In this document: positions 30,734-40,200 of the stretch, piece after piece
Numbering within the stretch: the first letter of the stretch is position 1
Layout: every line of letters starts with the position of its first letter
NCBI RefSeq assembly: GCF_900105305.1
Contig: NZ_LT629765.1
Span: forward strand, 1,550,001-1,614,000
Direction of reading: 5' to 3'
Length of the DNA: 64,000 bases
Source of the DNA: Corynebacterium timonense
GTDB lineage: Bacteria > Actinomycetota > Actinomycetes > Mycobacteriales > Mycobacteriaceae
Made by a program: the position numbers and the translations under genes
The notes under the pieces: generated by a model
Seen by the model: only the letters and a program-made list of their open reading frames with translations
Told to the model about the DNA's origin: nothing
The model's database searches: none

Positions 30734-32137
30734 ATGAACAACGGATTCGGGTTTACCTTCCCCTTTAACGGCCGTGACGACGACGGCGACGGCGACGGCG
30801 ACAAGCGCCGTGGCAGCGGCGATAACCCGTTCGGCGCGCACGGCGGCCAGGGCGCCAACCTGGGCGACCTGCTCAACCAGTTCGGCCAAATGCTCTCCGG
30901 CATGGGCACCTCCATGAACAACCGGGACGATAGCGAGGCCGTCAACTTCGACCTCGCCCTGCGCATGGCGCGCCAGCGCCTGGGCGACACCCCGTCCGTC
31001 CCCTCCACCGAAGAACGCGCTGTCGCCGAGTCACTGCAGCTCGTCGACCTGTGGCTCGACAACGCGACGACGCTGCCCGCGTCCGGCGCAAAGCCCGCCG
31101 CGTGGTCGCCCGCCGACTGGCTGGCCAGCACTATGCCGGCGTGGAAGAGGCTGGTCAACCCCGTCGCCGAGCACATGAACCGGGCACAGATCGAGGCCAT
31201 GCCCGCCGAGGCGCGCGACATGCTCGGCCCCATGGCCGGAATCTTTAACCAGATGAACGCCATGAACTTCGGCATGCGCCTCGGCCACGCGCTCGGCGAT
31301 CTCGCGCAGCAGGCCCTGACCGGCACCGACTTCGGCCTGCCCATTGCCCCCGCCGGCACGGCGGCCATCCTGCCGCGCGGCGCTCACGCGATGGCGAAGG
31401 AGCTAGCGCTGCCCGAGCAGGAGGTGCTCGTGTTCCTCGCCGCCCGCGAGGCGGCGCGCCAGCGTTTGTTCACGCACGTGCCGTGGCTCGTCGAAAGGAT
31501 CGTCTCCTCCGTCGAAGAGTACGCGGCTGGTCTTGAGCTGGACACCTCCCACCTCGAGGAGATTGCGCGCTCACTCAACCTCGAGGGCGGGGACCCGCAG
31601 GAAATCCAGGCAAAGCTCAACGAGCTGCAGGGCCAGGACCTGTCCCCGCGCGTGACCTCGCGCAACGCGATCGCCACCTCGCGCCTGGAGACGCTGCTCG
31701 CCCTGGTCGAAGGCTGGGTCGACGTGGTCGTCGGCGAGGCCCTCGATGAGCGCATCCCCTCCGCCGCGCGCCTCGCCGAGGCGTGGGCCCGGCGCCGCGC
31801 CACCGGCGGCTCCGCCGAGCAGGCCTTCGCCAACGTCGTCGGCATCGCGCTGGGCGCCCCGAAAGTCCGCGAGGCCGCCGAGCTGTGGCGGCGGGCAGGC
31901 ACGGCCGTCGGCGAATCGCGCCGCGACGCCGTCTGGGATCACCCGGACTTCCTACCCACCGCCGAGCACCTGGACAACCCCGCGGCGTTCATCGACACGC
32001 TCCTCGACGACGACCCCGACACCGACTTCGACGAAGAGCTGAGCAAGCTGGAAGAAGAGCTGCGCAACAACCCCGAGCTCAAGCGCCGCGACGGCGATGG
32101 CGAGGACGACGGCGGCCAGGACGGCACCGAACTCTAA
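30734..32137 (+). CDS. zincin-like protein of the DUF2342 family
   Basis: Conserved actinobacterial protein of 467 aa (Rv3195 type), annotated in databases as a zinc-dependent metalloprotease or as F420-associated. An Asp/Gly-rich N-terminus is followed by a helical domain with PADWLASTMPAWKRLVNPVAEHM and the segment FLAAREAARQRLFTHVPWLVERI. I see no canonical HExxH in the protein, so activity is uncertain. The acidic C-terminal tail ends in DGGQDGTEL. It is divergent from the PDZ protease, and its last 4 nt overlap the convergent YgjP-like gene. Confidence 0.8.
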   Translation: MNNGFGFTFPFNGRDDDGDGDGDKRRGSGDNPFGAHGGQGANLGDLLNQFGQMLSGMGTSMNNRDDSEAVNFDLALRMARQRLGDTPSVPSTEERAVAESLQLVDLWLDNATTLPASGAKPAAWSPADWLASTMPAWKRLVNPVAEHMNRAQIEAMPAEARDMLGPMAGIFNQMNAMNFGMRLGHALGDLAQQALTGTDFGLPIAPAGTAAILPRGAHAMAKELALPEQEVLVFLAAREAARQRLFTHVPWLVERIVSSVEEYAAGLELDTSHLEEIARSLNLEGGDPQEIQAKLNELQGQDLSPRVTSRNAIATSRLETLLALVEGWVDVVVGEALDERIPSAARLAEAWARRRATGGSAEQAFANVVGIALGAPKVREAAELWRRAGTAVGESRRDAVWDHPDFLPTAEHLDNPAAFIDTLLDDDPDTDFDEELSKLEEELRNNPELKRRDGDGEDDGGQDGTEL

Positions 32138-32661
32138 CTACTCGCCCCCGTAGCGCTCCCGTAACGCTGCAGCGCCTCCAGGTATCCCTTCGCCCTCTCG
32201 GCGCGCGGCGCCCGGTCCGCCCATTTCCAAAACTCCGCCGTATGCCCCGGGATAAAGGTGTGGGTGAGCTCGTGAACGATGACGGCGTCGAGGACGTAGC
32301 CGGGGGCGTCGCGAAGCCGGTCGCTGATGCGGATGTCCCCCGTCGCCGTCGTGCACGAACCCCACCGATGGTTCTGGTTGCCCACCCACCTGATCGAGCC
32401 GACGCGAGCGCGCCCGTCGAGGACCGTCGCGTTGAGCGTCTCGGCGCGGCGGGCGAGGTCGGCGTCGGAAAGCGGCGTGCTCTGTCGAGATCCCCGCAGC
32501 TTGCGCAGCATCTTCTGCACAACCTCGCGCTCTTCCCGCTCGCTCATCGCGGCCGGGATGCGCACCTCCGCGACCCCGTCGACCCACCTCGCCTGCGCCG
32601 TGCGGCGCCTGCGCTGCGAGCGGATAACGCGAACCGGGGGCATGGACTCGTCGGACTGCAT
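32134..32661 (-). CDS. YgjP-like M48-related metallopeptidase
   Basis: Putative zinc peptidase of 175 aa with a basic N-terminus (RSQRRRRTAQARW) and the active-site helix VIVHELTHTFIPGHTAEFW, in which HELTH binds zinc and H/E downstream can supply the third ligand. The segment NQNHRWGSCTTATGDIRIS is typical of the YgjP/WSS1-like SprT group. TAGACT 8 nt before ATG 32661 supports a leaderless start; ATG 32643 is the alternative. Confidence 0.85.
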   Translation of the reverse strand: MQSDESMPPVRVIRSQRRRRTAQARWVDGVAEVRIPAAMSEREEREVVQKMLRKLRGSRQSTPLSDADLARRAETLNATVLDGRARVGSIRWVGNQNHRWGSCTTATGDIRISDRLRDAPGYVLDAVIVHELTHTFIPGHTAEFWKWADRAPRAERAKGYLEALQRYGSATGASS

Positions 32662-32669
32662 GACACGCG

Positions 32670-32675
32670 AGTCTA
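32670..32675 (-). promoter_or_regulatory. -10 box of the YgjP-like gene, leaderless
   Basis: TAGACT on the minus strand, 8 nt before ATG 32661. Confidence 0.5.
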
Positions 32676-32724
32676 ACTGTGCTGCAATAGAGAGCGTCAG
32701 TTCGTCTCCGGGGGGGAGATCATC

Positions 32725-33564
32725 ATGCGCGATTCGACGACGGTGCAGTTCGCGCCAGGCGCTACCGTGCTCCTGCGCGGGCCAGCAAGCATCCAGTTCG
32801 GCATCGACGCGACGCGCAGCGGGGTCATCGAGACACCCGTCGCCGCCGCGTTGGCCGACGTGCTGTCGTGCCTGCGCGTGCCCACCCGCCTCGACGCGCT
32901 CGCCGAACGCGCCCGCCGCGCCTGCGGGCTCAGCGAGAACGACACCCTCAGCCTCGTCGCGGAGCTCGTCTCCTACCGCGTCCTCCTCACCGGCACGCCT
33001 CGGCCCGTCGCACTCATCGGGCGCAGCCCGCTCGCCGCCGCGATCACCCCGCTGCTCGTCGCCGCCCGCATCCCCGTGCGCGCCCCGCTGCGCGGCGAGT
33101 CCCCCGAGCGATTCCTCGACAACTGCGACCCCACGATCCCCCTCGTCGTGGTCGACCAGCTGTCCGCCGCGACCATCTTCGCCCACGCCCTTCGCCGACA
33201 CACCGGCCCCACGTTCGCAGCCTCGCTTATCGACGCCCGCACCTTCCTCGGCCCCCTCAAAACCGGCCACGGCGGGCCATGCCTGCATTGCACCCACCTG
33301 TACCACCACGATCGCGACGCCAACTGGGGGCGCGTTACCCGCCAGGCGCGCGCCAACCCAACCCCGCCCGACCCCCTCGTCGTCGCCGCCGGGGCCGCCG
33401 CTGCCGCCTGCATCATCCGGCGGCTCTGCGGGGCGCCCGACCCGCCCGGCGTATCGGCGCCCGCCCCAGAGCGCGGCACCTTCGTCGTCGTCGATCCCTT
33501 CGGCCCCGTGCCTTTCACCAGGGACGTCCTCGACCCGCACCCCTCCTGCCCCGTGTGTTACTAG
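32725..33564 (+). CDS. E1/ThiF-like (cyclodehydratase-related) protein with Cys4 site
   Basis: 279-aa protein that I do not recognise with certainty. Residues 93-120 (VALIGRSPLAAAITPLLVAA) resemble the nucleotide-binding turn of ThiF/E1-like folds but lack the full GxGxxG. Two CxxC pairs (Cys186/189 and Cys275/278, the latter at the extreme C-terminus) look like a structural zinc site, as in TOMM cyclodehydratase partners and E1 enzymes. The N-terminal 80 residues could be a winged-helix or peptide-binding domain. It is comparable in position to mycobacterial Rv3196. GGGGGGAG precedes the ATG by 8 nt. Confidence 0.6.
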   Translation: MRDSTTVQFAPGATVLLRGPASIQFGIDATRSGVIETPVAAALADVLSCLRVPTRLDALAERARRACGLSENDTLSLVAELVSYRVLLTGTPRPVALIGRSPLAAAITPLLVAARIPVRAPLRGESPERFLDNCDPTIPLVVVDQLSAATIFAHALRRHTGPTFAASLIDARTFLGPLKTGHGGPCLHCTHLYHHDRDANWGRVTRQARANPTPPDPLVVAAGAAAAACIIRRLCGAPDPPGVSAPAPERGTFVVVDPFGPVPFTRDVLDPHPSCPVCY

Positions 33565-33628
33565 GTATCCGGGTGTTTTCCGTGTGGCGTGTTGCCGACG
33601 CAAGGGTTGTGCGCGCTGGGTGTCGCTG

Positions 33629-34085
33629 CAGTCTCTCGGGGGCTGGTCGACTTCAACAGTTGCGGGGTTACGCGACCAGGCGTTTTGCGCGCGGGTTTTC
33701 CTTGAGGTCGACCAGGGGGCTGGGGCTAGTCGACCTCAACGGATTTGAGGTTCACGCCACCAGGCGTTTTGCGCGCGGCTTTTCCTTGAGGTCGACCAGG
33801 AGGTTGGGGCTAGTCGACCTCAACGGATTTGGGGCTCACGCCACCTGGGGTTTTGCGCGCGGCTTCTCCTTGAGGTCGACCAGGAGGTTGGGGCTAGTCG
33901 ACCTCAACGGATTTGGGGCTCACGCCACCTGGGGTTTTGCGCGCGGCTTCTCCTTGAGGTCGACCAGGGCGCGCGGCGTAGTCGACCTCAACGCAACCCG
34001 GGTCACGCGACCTGGGGTTTTGCGCGCGGCTCCCCTTGAGGTCGACCAGGGGGCTGGGGCTAGTCGACCTCAACGCAACCCGGGG
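33629..34085. repeat. five 84-bp tandem repeats, each with an 11-bp-stem palindrome
   Basis: Units begin at 33702, 33786, 33870, 33954 and 34036 (spacings 84, 84, 84 and 82), preceded by a decayed half unit at about 33629-33701. Each unit contains TTGAGGTCGAC, a 16-nt loop and GTCGACCTCAA, then a spacer with GTTTTGCGCGCGGC. The right arms start at 33729, 33813, 33897, 33981 and 34063. The fourth loop differs in sequence while the arms are unchanged. The array lies between convergent genes and ends at the uvrD2 stop codon. Confidence 0.95.
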
Positions 34086-36134
34086 TCAGCGGAACTGCGC
34101 GATGGTTTCCAGCACGCCCTCGCCGAAGGTGCGCAACTTCATGGGGCCGACGCCGCTCACGTCCAGCAGCTCCTCTGGGGTCGCGGGCATCTGCTCGACG
34201 ATGGCGAGCAGCGTCGCGTCCGAAAACACCATGTACGGGGGCACCGCCTCCTCGCGCGCGATGCCGAGGCGCCACTCCTTGAGCGCGAGGAAAGCATCCT
34301 CGTTGTACCCGGGTTCGCAGTGCACGTGCCTGCCCAGCGACTTTTCTGCAGGCGTGTCGAGCGGGTCGCCGCACACCCGGCAGACCTTGGCGCGCTTGAG
34401 GCGCTGCGGCGCCTTTTCCACCTCGAGCTCGGGCGCGATACCGTCGAGGAAACGCGAGCGGGAGCGAGACGCGCGACCCCCCTCCTGGCGGGCGAGTGAC
34501 CACGACAGCCGCAGGTGCTGCCGTGCCCGGGTGACGCCGACGTAGAACAGACGGCGCTCCTCCTCGATCTGCTCGTCGCCGGCCTTGATCGCGTGGGAGA
34601 TGGGCAGCGTATTTTCTACGAGGCCAACGAGGAAGACCGCGTCCCATTCGAGGCCTTTCGCGGCGTGGAGGCTGGCGAGTGTCACCCCGTCGACGGCGGG
34701 CGGCTGCTTCGCTTCGGCGCGTTGGCGGAGGGAGCGCAGGACGTCGACAAGCGTGGCGGCCTCGCCGCGCTGGACGATCTCCTCGACAAGGTCGACGAGC
34801 GCGCGCAAGGACTGCCAGCGCTCGCGCGCCTGGGCGCCTTCCGGTTCCGTGCGCGTCAAGCCGAGCGGAGCGAGCGCGGCGCGGGTGACCGCCACCGGGT
34901 CGTCCGGCAGGTCGTCGCGGCGTGCGGCGCCGACGAGCGCCGAGATGGACTCGCGGATCTCCGGGCGCTGGAAGAACCCTTCCCCGCCGCGGACCTGGTA
35001 GACGACGCCCGCGTCGGCGAGCGCCGATTCAAAGGCGGCGGACTGGGCGTTGATGCGGTAGAGCACGGCGATTTCCCGGGCGGGCACTCCGTCGTCGAGA
35101 AGCGAGCGAATCGCCGCGGCGACCTCCCGGGCCTCGGTCGGCTCGTCGCCGTACGAGGCGAACGTCGGCTCGGGTCCGGGCGGGCGCATGCCCTCCAGCT
35201 CGAGGCGGGTGCCCGCGACGCGGCCCGTGGCCTTGCCAATGACTTTGTTGGCCAGGTTCGTGATCTGCGGGGTCGAACGGTAGTCGCGCTGCAGCTTGAC
35301 GACGGTCCCGTGGCGGTACGTCCGAGAGAAGTTGAGCAGGTAGTCCGGCGTCGCCCCGGTGAAGGAGTAGATCGTCTGGTTGGCGTCGCCGACGACGGTG
35401 AGGTCGTCGCGCTGCCCCAGCCAGCCCTCGAGCACCCGCTGCTGCAGGGGTGTGACGTCCTGGTACTCGTCGACGACGAAGCTCTGGTACTGGGAACGGA
35501 ACTCCTCCGCGACGGCGGGGGCGTTCTCGAGCGCGCCGGCGACGTGGAGGAGCAGGTCGTCGAAGTCGAGCAGCATGCCCTCCGGGCTCGTCTTCGCCTC
35601 CTCGTACATGCGGTAGACGTCGGCGACCTTCGCGGCCTCGGCGGGTGGGGTGCGTTTCGTGCCTTCGACGCGCGCCGCGTAGTCCTCGGCGCCGATGACG
35701 GACGCCTTCGCCCATTCGATCTCACCGAGCAGATCGCGCACCATTTCTTTGCCGGAATCGAGACCGGCCGCGCGGGCGGCCCTGCCGACCAGGGGGAACT
35801 TGTTATCGATGAGCCGCCACGGCAGATCGCCCGCGATCTGCGGCCAGAAGTAGCGCAGCTGGCGCAACGCCGCGGCGTGGAAGGTGCGCGCCTGCACACC
35901 ACCGATGCCCATGACGCGCAGGCGGTCGCGCATCTCACCGGCGGCGCGTTGCGTGAAGGTCACCGCCAACACCTTGTTCGGCGAGACCATGCCCTGGTCG
36001 ATGAGGTGGGCGATGCGGTAGGTGATGGTCCTCGTCTTGCCCGTCCCGGCGCCGGCGAGGATGCACACCGGTCCGCGCGGTGCGGTGGCGGCGACGCGCT
36101 GGTCGTCGTCGAGAAGCGAAAGATCGATAGCCAT
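34086..36134 (-). CDS. uvrD2: ATP-dependent DNA helicase UvrD2 with HRDC domain
   Basis: Superfamily 1 3'-5' helicase of 682 aa. Walker A is AGAGTGKT (27-34), motif II VVDEYQDV, motif III GDANQTIYSFTGA, and motif VI FYVGVTRARQHL. A Cys/His cluster (CRVCGDPL...HVHC) and a C-terminal HRDC domain (LDVSGVGPMKLRTFG) follow, the layout of mycobacterial UvrD2. The start is 11 nt beyond the K+ channel stop, indicating an operon. The 84-bp repeat array begins right at its stop. Confidence 0.95.
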   Translation of the reverse strand: MAIDLSLLDDDQRVAATAPRGPVCILAGAGTGKTRTITYRIAHLIDQGMVSPNKVLAVTFTQRAAGEMRDRLRVMGIGGVQARTFHAAALRQLRYFWPQIAGDLPWRLIDNKFPLVGRAARAAGLDSGKEMVRDLLGEIEWAKASVIGAEDYAARVEGTKRTPPAEAAKVADVYRMYEEAKTSPEGMLLDFDDLLLHVAGALENAPAVAEEFRSQYQSFVVDEYQDVTPLQQRVLEGWLGQRDDLTVVGDANQTIYSFTGATPDYLLNFSRTYRHGTVVKLQRDYRSTPQITNLANKVIGKATGRVAGTRLELEGMRPPGPEPTFASYGDEPTEAREVAAAIRSLLDDGVPAREIAVLYRINAQSAAFESALADAGVVYQVRGGEGFFQRPEIRESISALVGAARRDDLPDDPVAVTRAALAPLGLTRTEPEGAQARERWQSLRALVDLVEEIVQRGEAATLVDVLRSLRQRAEAKQPPAVDGVTLASLHAAKGLEWDAVFLVGLVENTLPISHAIKAGDEQIEEERRLFYVGVTRARQHLRLSWSLARQEGGRASRSRSRFLDGIAPELEVEKAPQRLKRAKVCRVCGDPLDTPAEKSLGRHVHCEPGYNEDAFLALKEWRLGIAREEAVPPYMVFSDATLLAIVEQMPATPEELLDVSGVGPMKLRTFGEGVLETIAQFR

Positions 36135-36145
36135 GCGTGTGGTGC

Positions 36146-36823
36146 CTACTCCCCCTGGAAGATGGAGTCGGAATCGGAATCGGATGCAGAGTCGCGGCTG
36201 TGGCGCACGTAGAGCAAACGGTCCCCCGGCTCGACTGTTTCGGCCTCGGGCGAGTCGATGCGGTAGAGCTCCCCGGAGCGCACCACGCCGAGCACCACGT
36301 CCGCCAGGTGGCGGGGATTCGCGCCGACCTCGTCATCTCCGATGGGCCGCTCCGCCACAGCGAAGCCCTCGTCGGGGCTGAGCAGGTCCTCCATCATCGC
36401 CACGACCGGCGGGGTGACGGTGGCCAGGCCGAGCAGCCGGCCGGCCGTCTCGGAGGAAACGACGACGGAATCGGCCCCGGACTGCATGAGCAGGTGCTGG
36501 TTTTCGCTTTCGCGGACGCTGGCCACGATCGTCGCCGCCGGCGCCAGCTCGCGGACGGAGAGCGTGACCAGCACCGCCGTGTCGTCGGAGGAGGGGGCCA
36601 CGACGACGGAGCGGGCCCGGCGCGCGCCGGCAATGTTGAGCACGTCCGACTTTGTGGCGTTGCCGTGGACGGTGACCAGCCCCCTCTTCTCGGCGTGGGA
36701 GAGGACGGCTGGATCCGAGTCAACGACGACGATGCTGGAGGGCGCGGCGCCGTCGGCAAGCAGCGCGTCGACGGCCGAGCGGCCCTTCGTGCCGTAGCCG
36801 ATGATGATGGTGTGGTTGCGCAA
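36146..36823 (-). CDS. internal translation product: free RCK domain of the K+ channel
   Basis: On the minus strand GGAGGAG (36834-36828) is followed by AACC and TTG (36823-36821), in frame at codon 150 of the channel gene, exactly between TM2 and the RCK nucleotide-binding domain. The product would be about 225 aa starting LRNHTIIIGYG. MthK-type channels assemble as a ring of linked and free RCK domains, the free ones made from an internal start. A similar internal start has been described for CglK. Expression here is inferred. Confidence 0.5.
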   Translation of the reverse strand: MRNHTIIIGYGTKGRSAVDALLADGAAPSSIVVVDSDPAVLSHAEKRGLVTVHGNATKSDVLNIAGARRARSVVVAPSSDDTAVLVTLSVRELAPAATIVASVRESENQHLLMQSGADSVVVSSETAGRLLGLATVTPPVVAMMEDLLSPDEGFAVAERPIGDDEVGANPRHLADVVLGVVRSGELYRIDSPEAETVEPGDRLLYVRHSRDSASDSDSDSIFQGE

Positions 36824-37270
36824 GGTTCTCCTCCACTGCTGAATTTGGAGCGTTTTGCGGGAGTCTTCGGTGAGGACGGACAGGGTTGTGCCGACGAGCA
36901 GCATCAGGAAGGCGATGCGCAGCGGGGTGATGACCAGGATGTTCATCAGCCGCGCGCCCTGCGTCACCGGGGTGATGTCGCCGTACCCGGTCGTCGACAA
37001 AGACACCGCCGAGTAGTAGGTGGCGTCGATGAAGGTCAGTGGCTCGCTGTACCCGTTCTTGTCCAGGTAGACGGCGAGGGACACCGCGATGATGATGAGC
37101 GCCGCGTAGATGAAACGCCTGCTGATCAGAAGCCACGGCGAGGAGCGCGCCGAGGCGGGGATGCGGACGACGTCGAGCAGCGTGTGCACCGGCGTGTCTG
37201 CGAGGTGCGTGTCCCCTTGGAGCCTGTCGCGCCACGTCATGTGCGGCATTACGCTACCGAACCACTTCAT
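36146..37270 (-). CDS. potassium channel with RCK/TrkA domain
   Basis: Two-helix K+ channel of 374 aa. TM1 is about 53-69; the selectivity filter TTGYGD is 93-98; TM2 about 108-130. A cytosolic RCK domain starts at TIIIGYGTKGRSAVD (from about 154) and ends with a TrkA-C domain (PGDRLLYVRHS). It resembles MthK and C. glutamicum CglK. GGGGGA precedes ATG 37270. A GGAGGAG site inside the gene precedes an in-frame TTG at codon 150 (see the separate entry). It probably forms an operon with uvrD2. Confidence 0.92.
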   Translation of the reverse strand: MKWFGSVMPHMTWRDRLQGDTHLADTPVHTLLDVVRIPASARSSPWLLISRRFIYAALIIIAVSLAVYLDKNGYSEPLTFIDATYYSAVSLSTTGYGDITPVTQGARLMNILVITPLRIAFLMLLVGTTLSVLTEDSRKTLQIQQWRRTLRNHTIIIGYGTKGRSAVDALLADGAAPSSIVVVDSDPAVLSHAEKRGLVTVHGNATKSDVLNIAGARRARSVVVAPSSDDTAVLVTLSVRELAPAATIVASVRESENQHLLMQSGADSVVVSSETAGRLLGLATVTPPVVAMMEDLLSPDEGFAVAERPIGDDEVGANPRHLADVVLGVVRSGELYRIDSPEAETVEPGDRLLYVRHSRDSASDSDSDSIFQGE

Positions 37271-37289
37271 CGGCGGTCCCCCTTACTTT

Positions 37290-40200
37290 TTAAGCACTGC
37301 TGTGGAACTCTAGCCCGTCCCGCGACGAATCCCGAAGCAACTGCTCCAGCTCCTCGCGGTCGGCCAACCCCTCCGGGGAGTAGTTTTCCCCGGTGCGCAC
37401 GTAAAAGAACACCGCGCGCACCTCCCGGCCGTCCCCGGCGATGCGCCGCCAGGCCTCGCGGTAGACCGCGAGCTGCAGTTTCAGCGACTCCATCTCACCG
37501 GCCGTGGGTTTGGCCCCGGTCTTCCAGTCCACGACGGTCCACCCGTCGTCAGACTCGAACACCGCATCGATGCGCCCGCGTACCACCGACTCCCCGAGCG
37601 CGAGCTCAAAGGGGTACTCGACGTAGGTCGGGGTTACGTTCGCCCACTGGCTCCGCGCGAAGTTCCCCTTGAGCTGCTCAAGCGTGCGCGTATCGACGTC
37701 CGACTCCTCGCTCCCTGGCAACTCGTCCTCGCTGAGCAGGGGCCGCGCCCCGTAGAACTCCTCGACCCACTCGTGGAAGGCCGTGCCGCGCTTCGCGTAG
37801 GCGTTCGGCTTGAACGGCACTGGCCGCCGTGCCCGGCGCGCGAACTGCGCCGGGTCCGCTTTTAACGCCACGATGTCGGAGGCCGTGAGCTCTCCGGGGA
37901 TGACCACTGGCACCTCGGGGCGGGAGTTCGCCTCGTGTTCCCTGATGAGGGCCTCGGTGTCGCGCTCCCACAGCGAGTACAGCTCCCCGCCTGCGAGCGG
38001 GGGGAGGTCAGCCCGGGCGGCGCGGACGTCCTGGGCCGCGCGCGCCTGGTTGGCGTCGACCGAGTAGTGCGGCCACACTCCCTCGGTGACGGGCGCCTCT
38101 GCGCCGCCGTCCTCGCCGTCCGGCGTCTCGCCCTCGTCCCACGCGGCGATGTTGACGTCCGCCACGAGCCCGCGGAGGGCGGCGAAGTGCTCGTAGGGGT
38201 CGCGTTCCTTGGCCGCCCCGGCGGTGCGCCGCGCGGCCGTGACGATGAGCTTGCGCTCGGTGCGGGTGAGCGCCACGTAGAACAGCCGCGCCGACTCCTC
38301 GGCGAGCTTCTCCCGCTCCGCTGTGATGTACGCCTTGGCAGTCTTTTCGAACTCGGAGCGGTTGTCCGCCTCGTCGAACGCCGTGAAGTCCTCGTCAGGG
38401 AGGTGCTTGATCTGGGTGAGGAAGGTTTCGGCTTTCGCGTCGTAGGTGGAGGAATCTGCGTGCACCACGGCCACGGTGTCCCATTCGAGGCCCTTGGCCT
38501 TATGGGCGGTCAGGATCTGCACTCGGTCGGTGCTGATCGGCACCGCCCCCGGTTCCAGCCCGTCCTCGTGTTGGCGCGCCAGCTCGAAGTAGTCGAGCAG
38601 AGACTCCAGGCTGGTGCCGGGGTAGGCGGCGACCTCGTGGAGGAGCCGGTCCAGGTGAACTGTGCCCGCGGCCGAGGCGCGGGCGAGCACCTCGGTCCGG
38701 ATGCCGAAGGCGGAGATGATGTCCGCGAACACATCAGGCAGGCGTTTGCCCAGGCTGCGGGTGCGCAGCGCGCGCAGCGTCGAGGCGAGGGCGCGCAGCC
38801 TGTCCAGGCCGCGCGGCGAGTAGCGCTCGGGCTCCCCCAGGTCGGCGACCGCGTCGGTGAGCCCGGGGGGGCGGTCTCCCCCCGCCATGATCTCGTCGGC
38901 GTCCTCCACGAGGTGTGCGAGCTGGGCATGCAGGTGCTCGGTGGGGTCGTCGGAGCCGGATTCGTCCCCCGGTTCCTCGCCAGCGCTTCCGTGCAAGTTC
39001 GCGGCGCGGCGCGCGAGGGCGTCGAGGTCTTTCAGGCCCAGGCCAACAGCCGGCCCGGTGAGGATGCGCAACGCGGCGGCCGAGTCTGCGGGTCGCACGA
39101 GCATCGTGGCGATGGCGACGGTGTCGGCGACCTCGGGGATGTCGAGAAGCCCGGCGAGCCCGACCACCTCGTAGGGCACCCCGCGCTGCTCGAGCGCCTC
39201 CGCGACCTCGGCGGAGGTCGCGTTCTTGCGTACCAGCACAGCTGCGGAAAAGTCGTCCCCGGTGGCGCAACTGTGTTCGTACTGTTCGGCGAGGTTGTCC
39301 GCGACGAAGGCGATTTCCTCGTTGTCGTCGGCGAAGTAGCCGAGGGTGACGTCACCGGCCGCGGCGCCGTCGCGGGGCGCGAGCGGGGCGACCGCGCGGC
39401 TGGGGCCGGTACCGAGCAACGCGTCGGAGACGGTGTTCGCGAGGTCGAGCACCTCCTTCGGGTTGCGCCAGGACGTCGTCAGCTGCATCTTCGGCGCGGG
39501 CGCGCCGCCTGGCAGCGGAAAATCCTCCACGAAGGCGGCGAGGTTGGCGGCGGTCGCGCCGCGCCAGCCGTAAATCGCTTGCATGGGGTCGCCGACGGCC
39601 GTCACCGTCAGGGGGTGGGCGTGCTGCTCCGCGTCGCCGCGCCCCTCACCGAAGAGGCTGCGCAACAGGACGCGCTGGGCGTGGGAGGTGTCCTGGTACT
39701 CGTCGAGCATGACTACGCGGAAGCGGCGCCGCTGGGACTCGCCCACGCGGGAGTGGGCGCGGGCGAGGCGCGCGGCCACCGACATTTGCTCGTTAAAGGT
39801 GACCACGCCGCGCTCGCGCAGCCGCTGTTCCAGCGCCTCAACGAGGGGGAGAAAGTTCGCGCGTTTCTCCTGGGTGGAGCGCCACCCCTGCATGGTCGAG
39901 TTCAACGCGTCCTTTTGCCGCGGCCCCTTCGGAAGCTCCTCGGTTTCTTTGAGGAAGGTCTCCGCGTGTTCGCGCAGATCCGCAGGAGCGGCCAGCTCGT
40001 TGCCCATTGAGGACACCAGTGCAAGCAGGTGATCCACGGCCGTGGACGTGGACATGCTCGATCCCTCGGCGGCAAGGAGTTGCCCCGAGTAGTCGGTGAC
40101 CACGTCGAGGGCGATGGCGTGCAGCTCCGCGGCGGTAATGAGCCTCGCGTCCGGCTCGACGGGGACCAAGAGCCCGTACTCGCGGACCAGCTCGCCGGCG

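Noticed and set aside
33629..34085. CRISPR array
   Set aside because: The spacers are nearly identical between units, the repeat is a 27-nt-spaced palindrome in an 84-bp tandem unit, and there are no cas genes.
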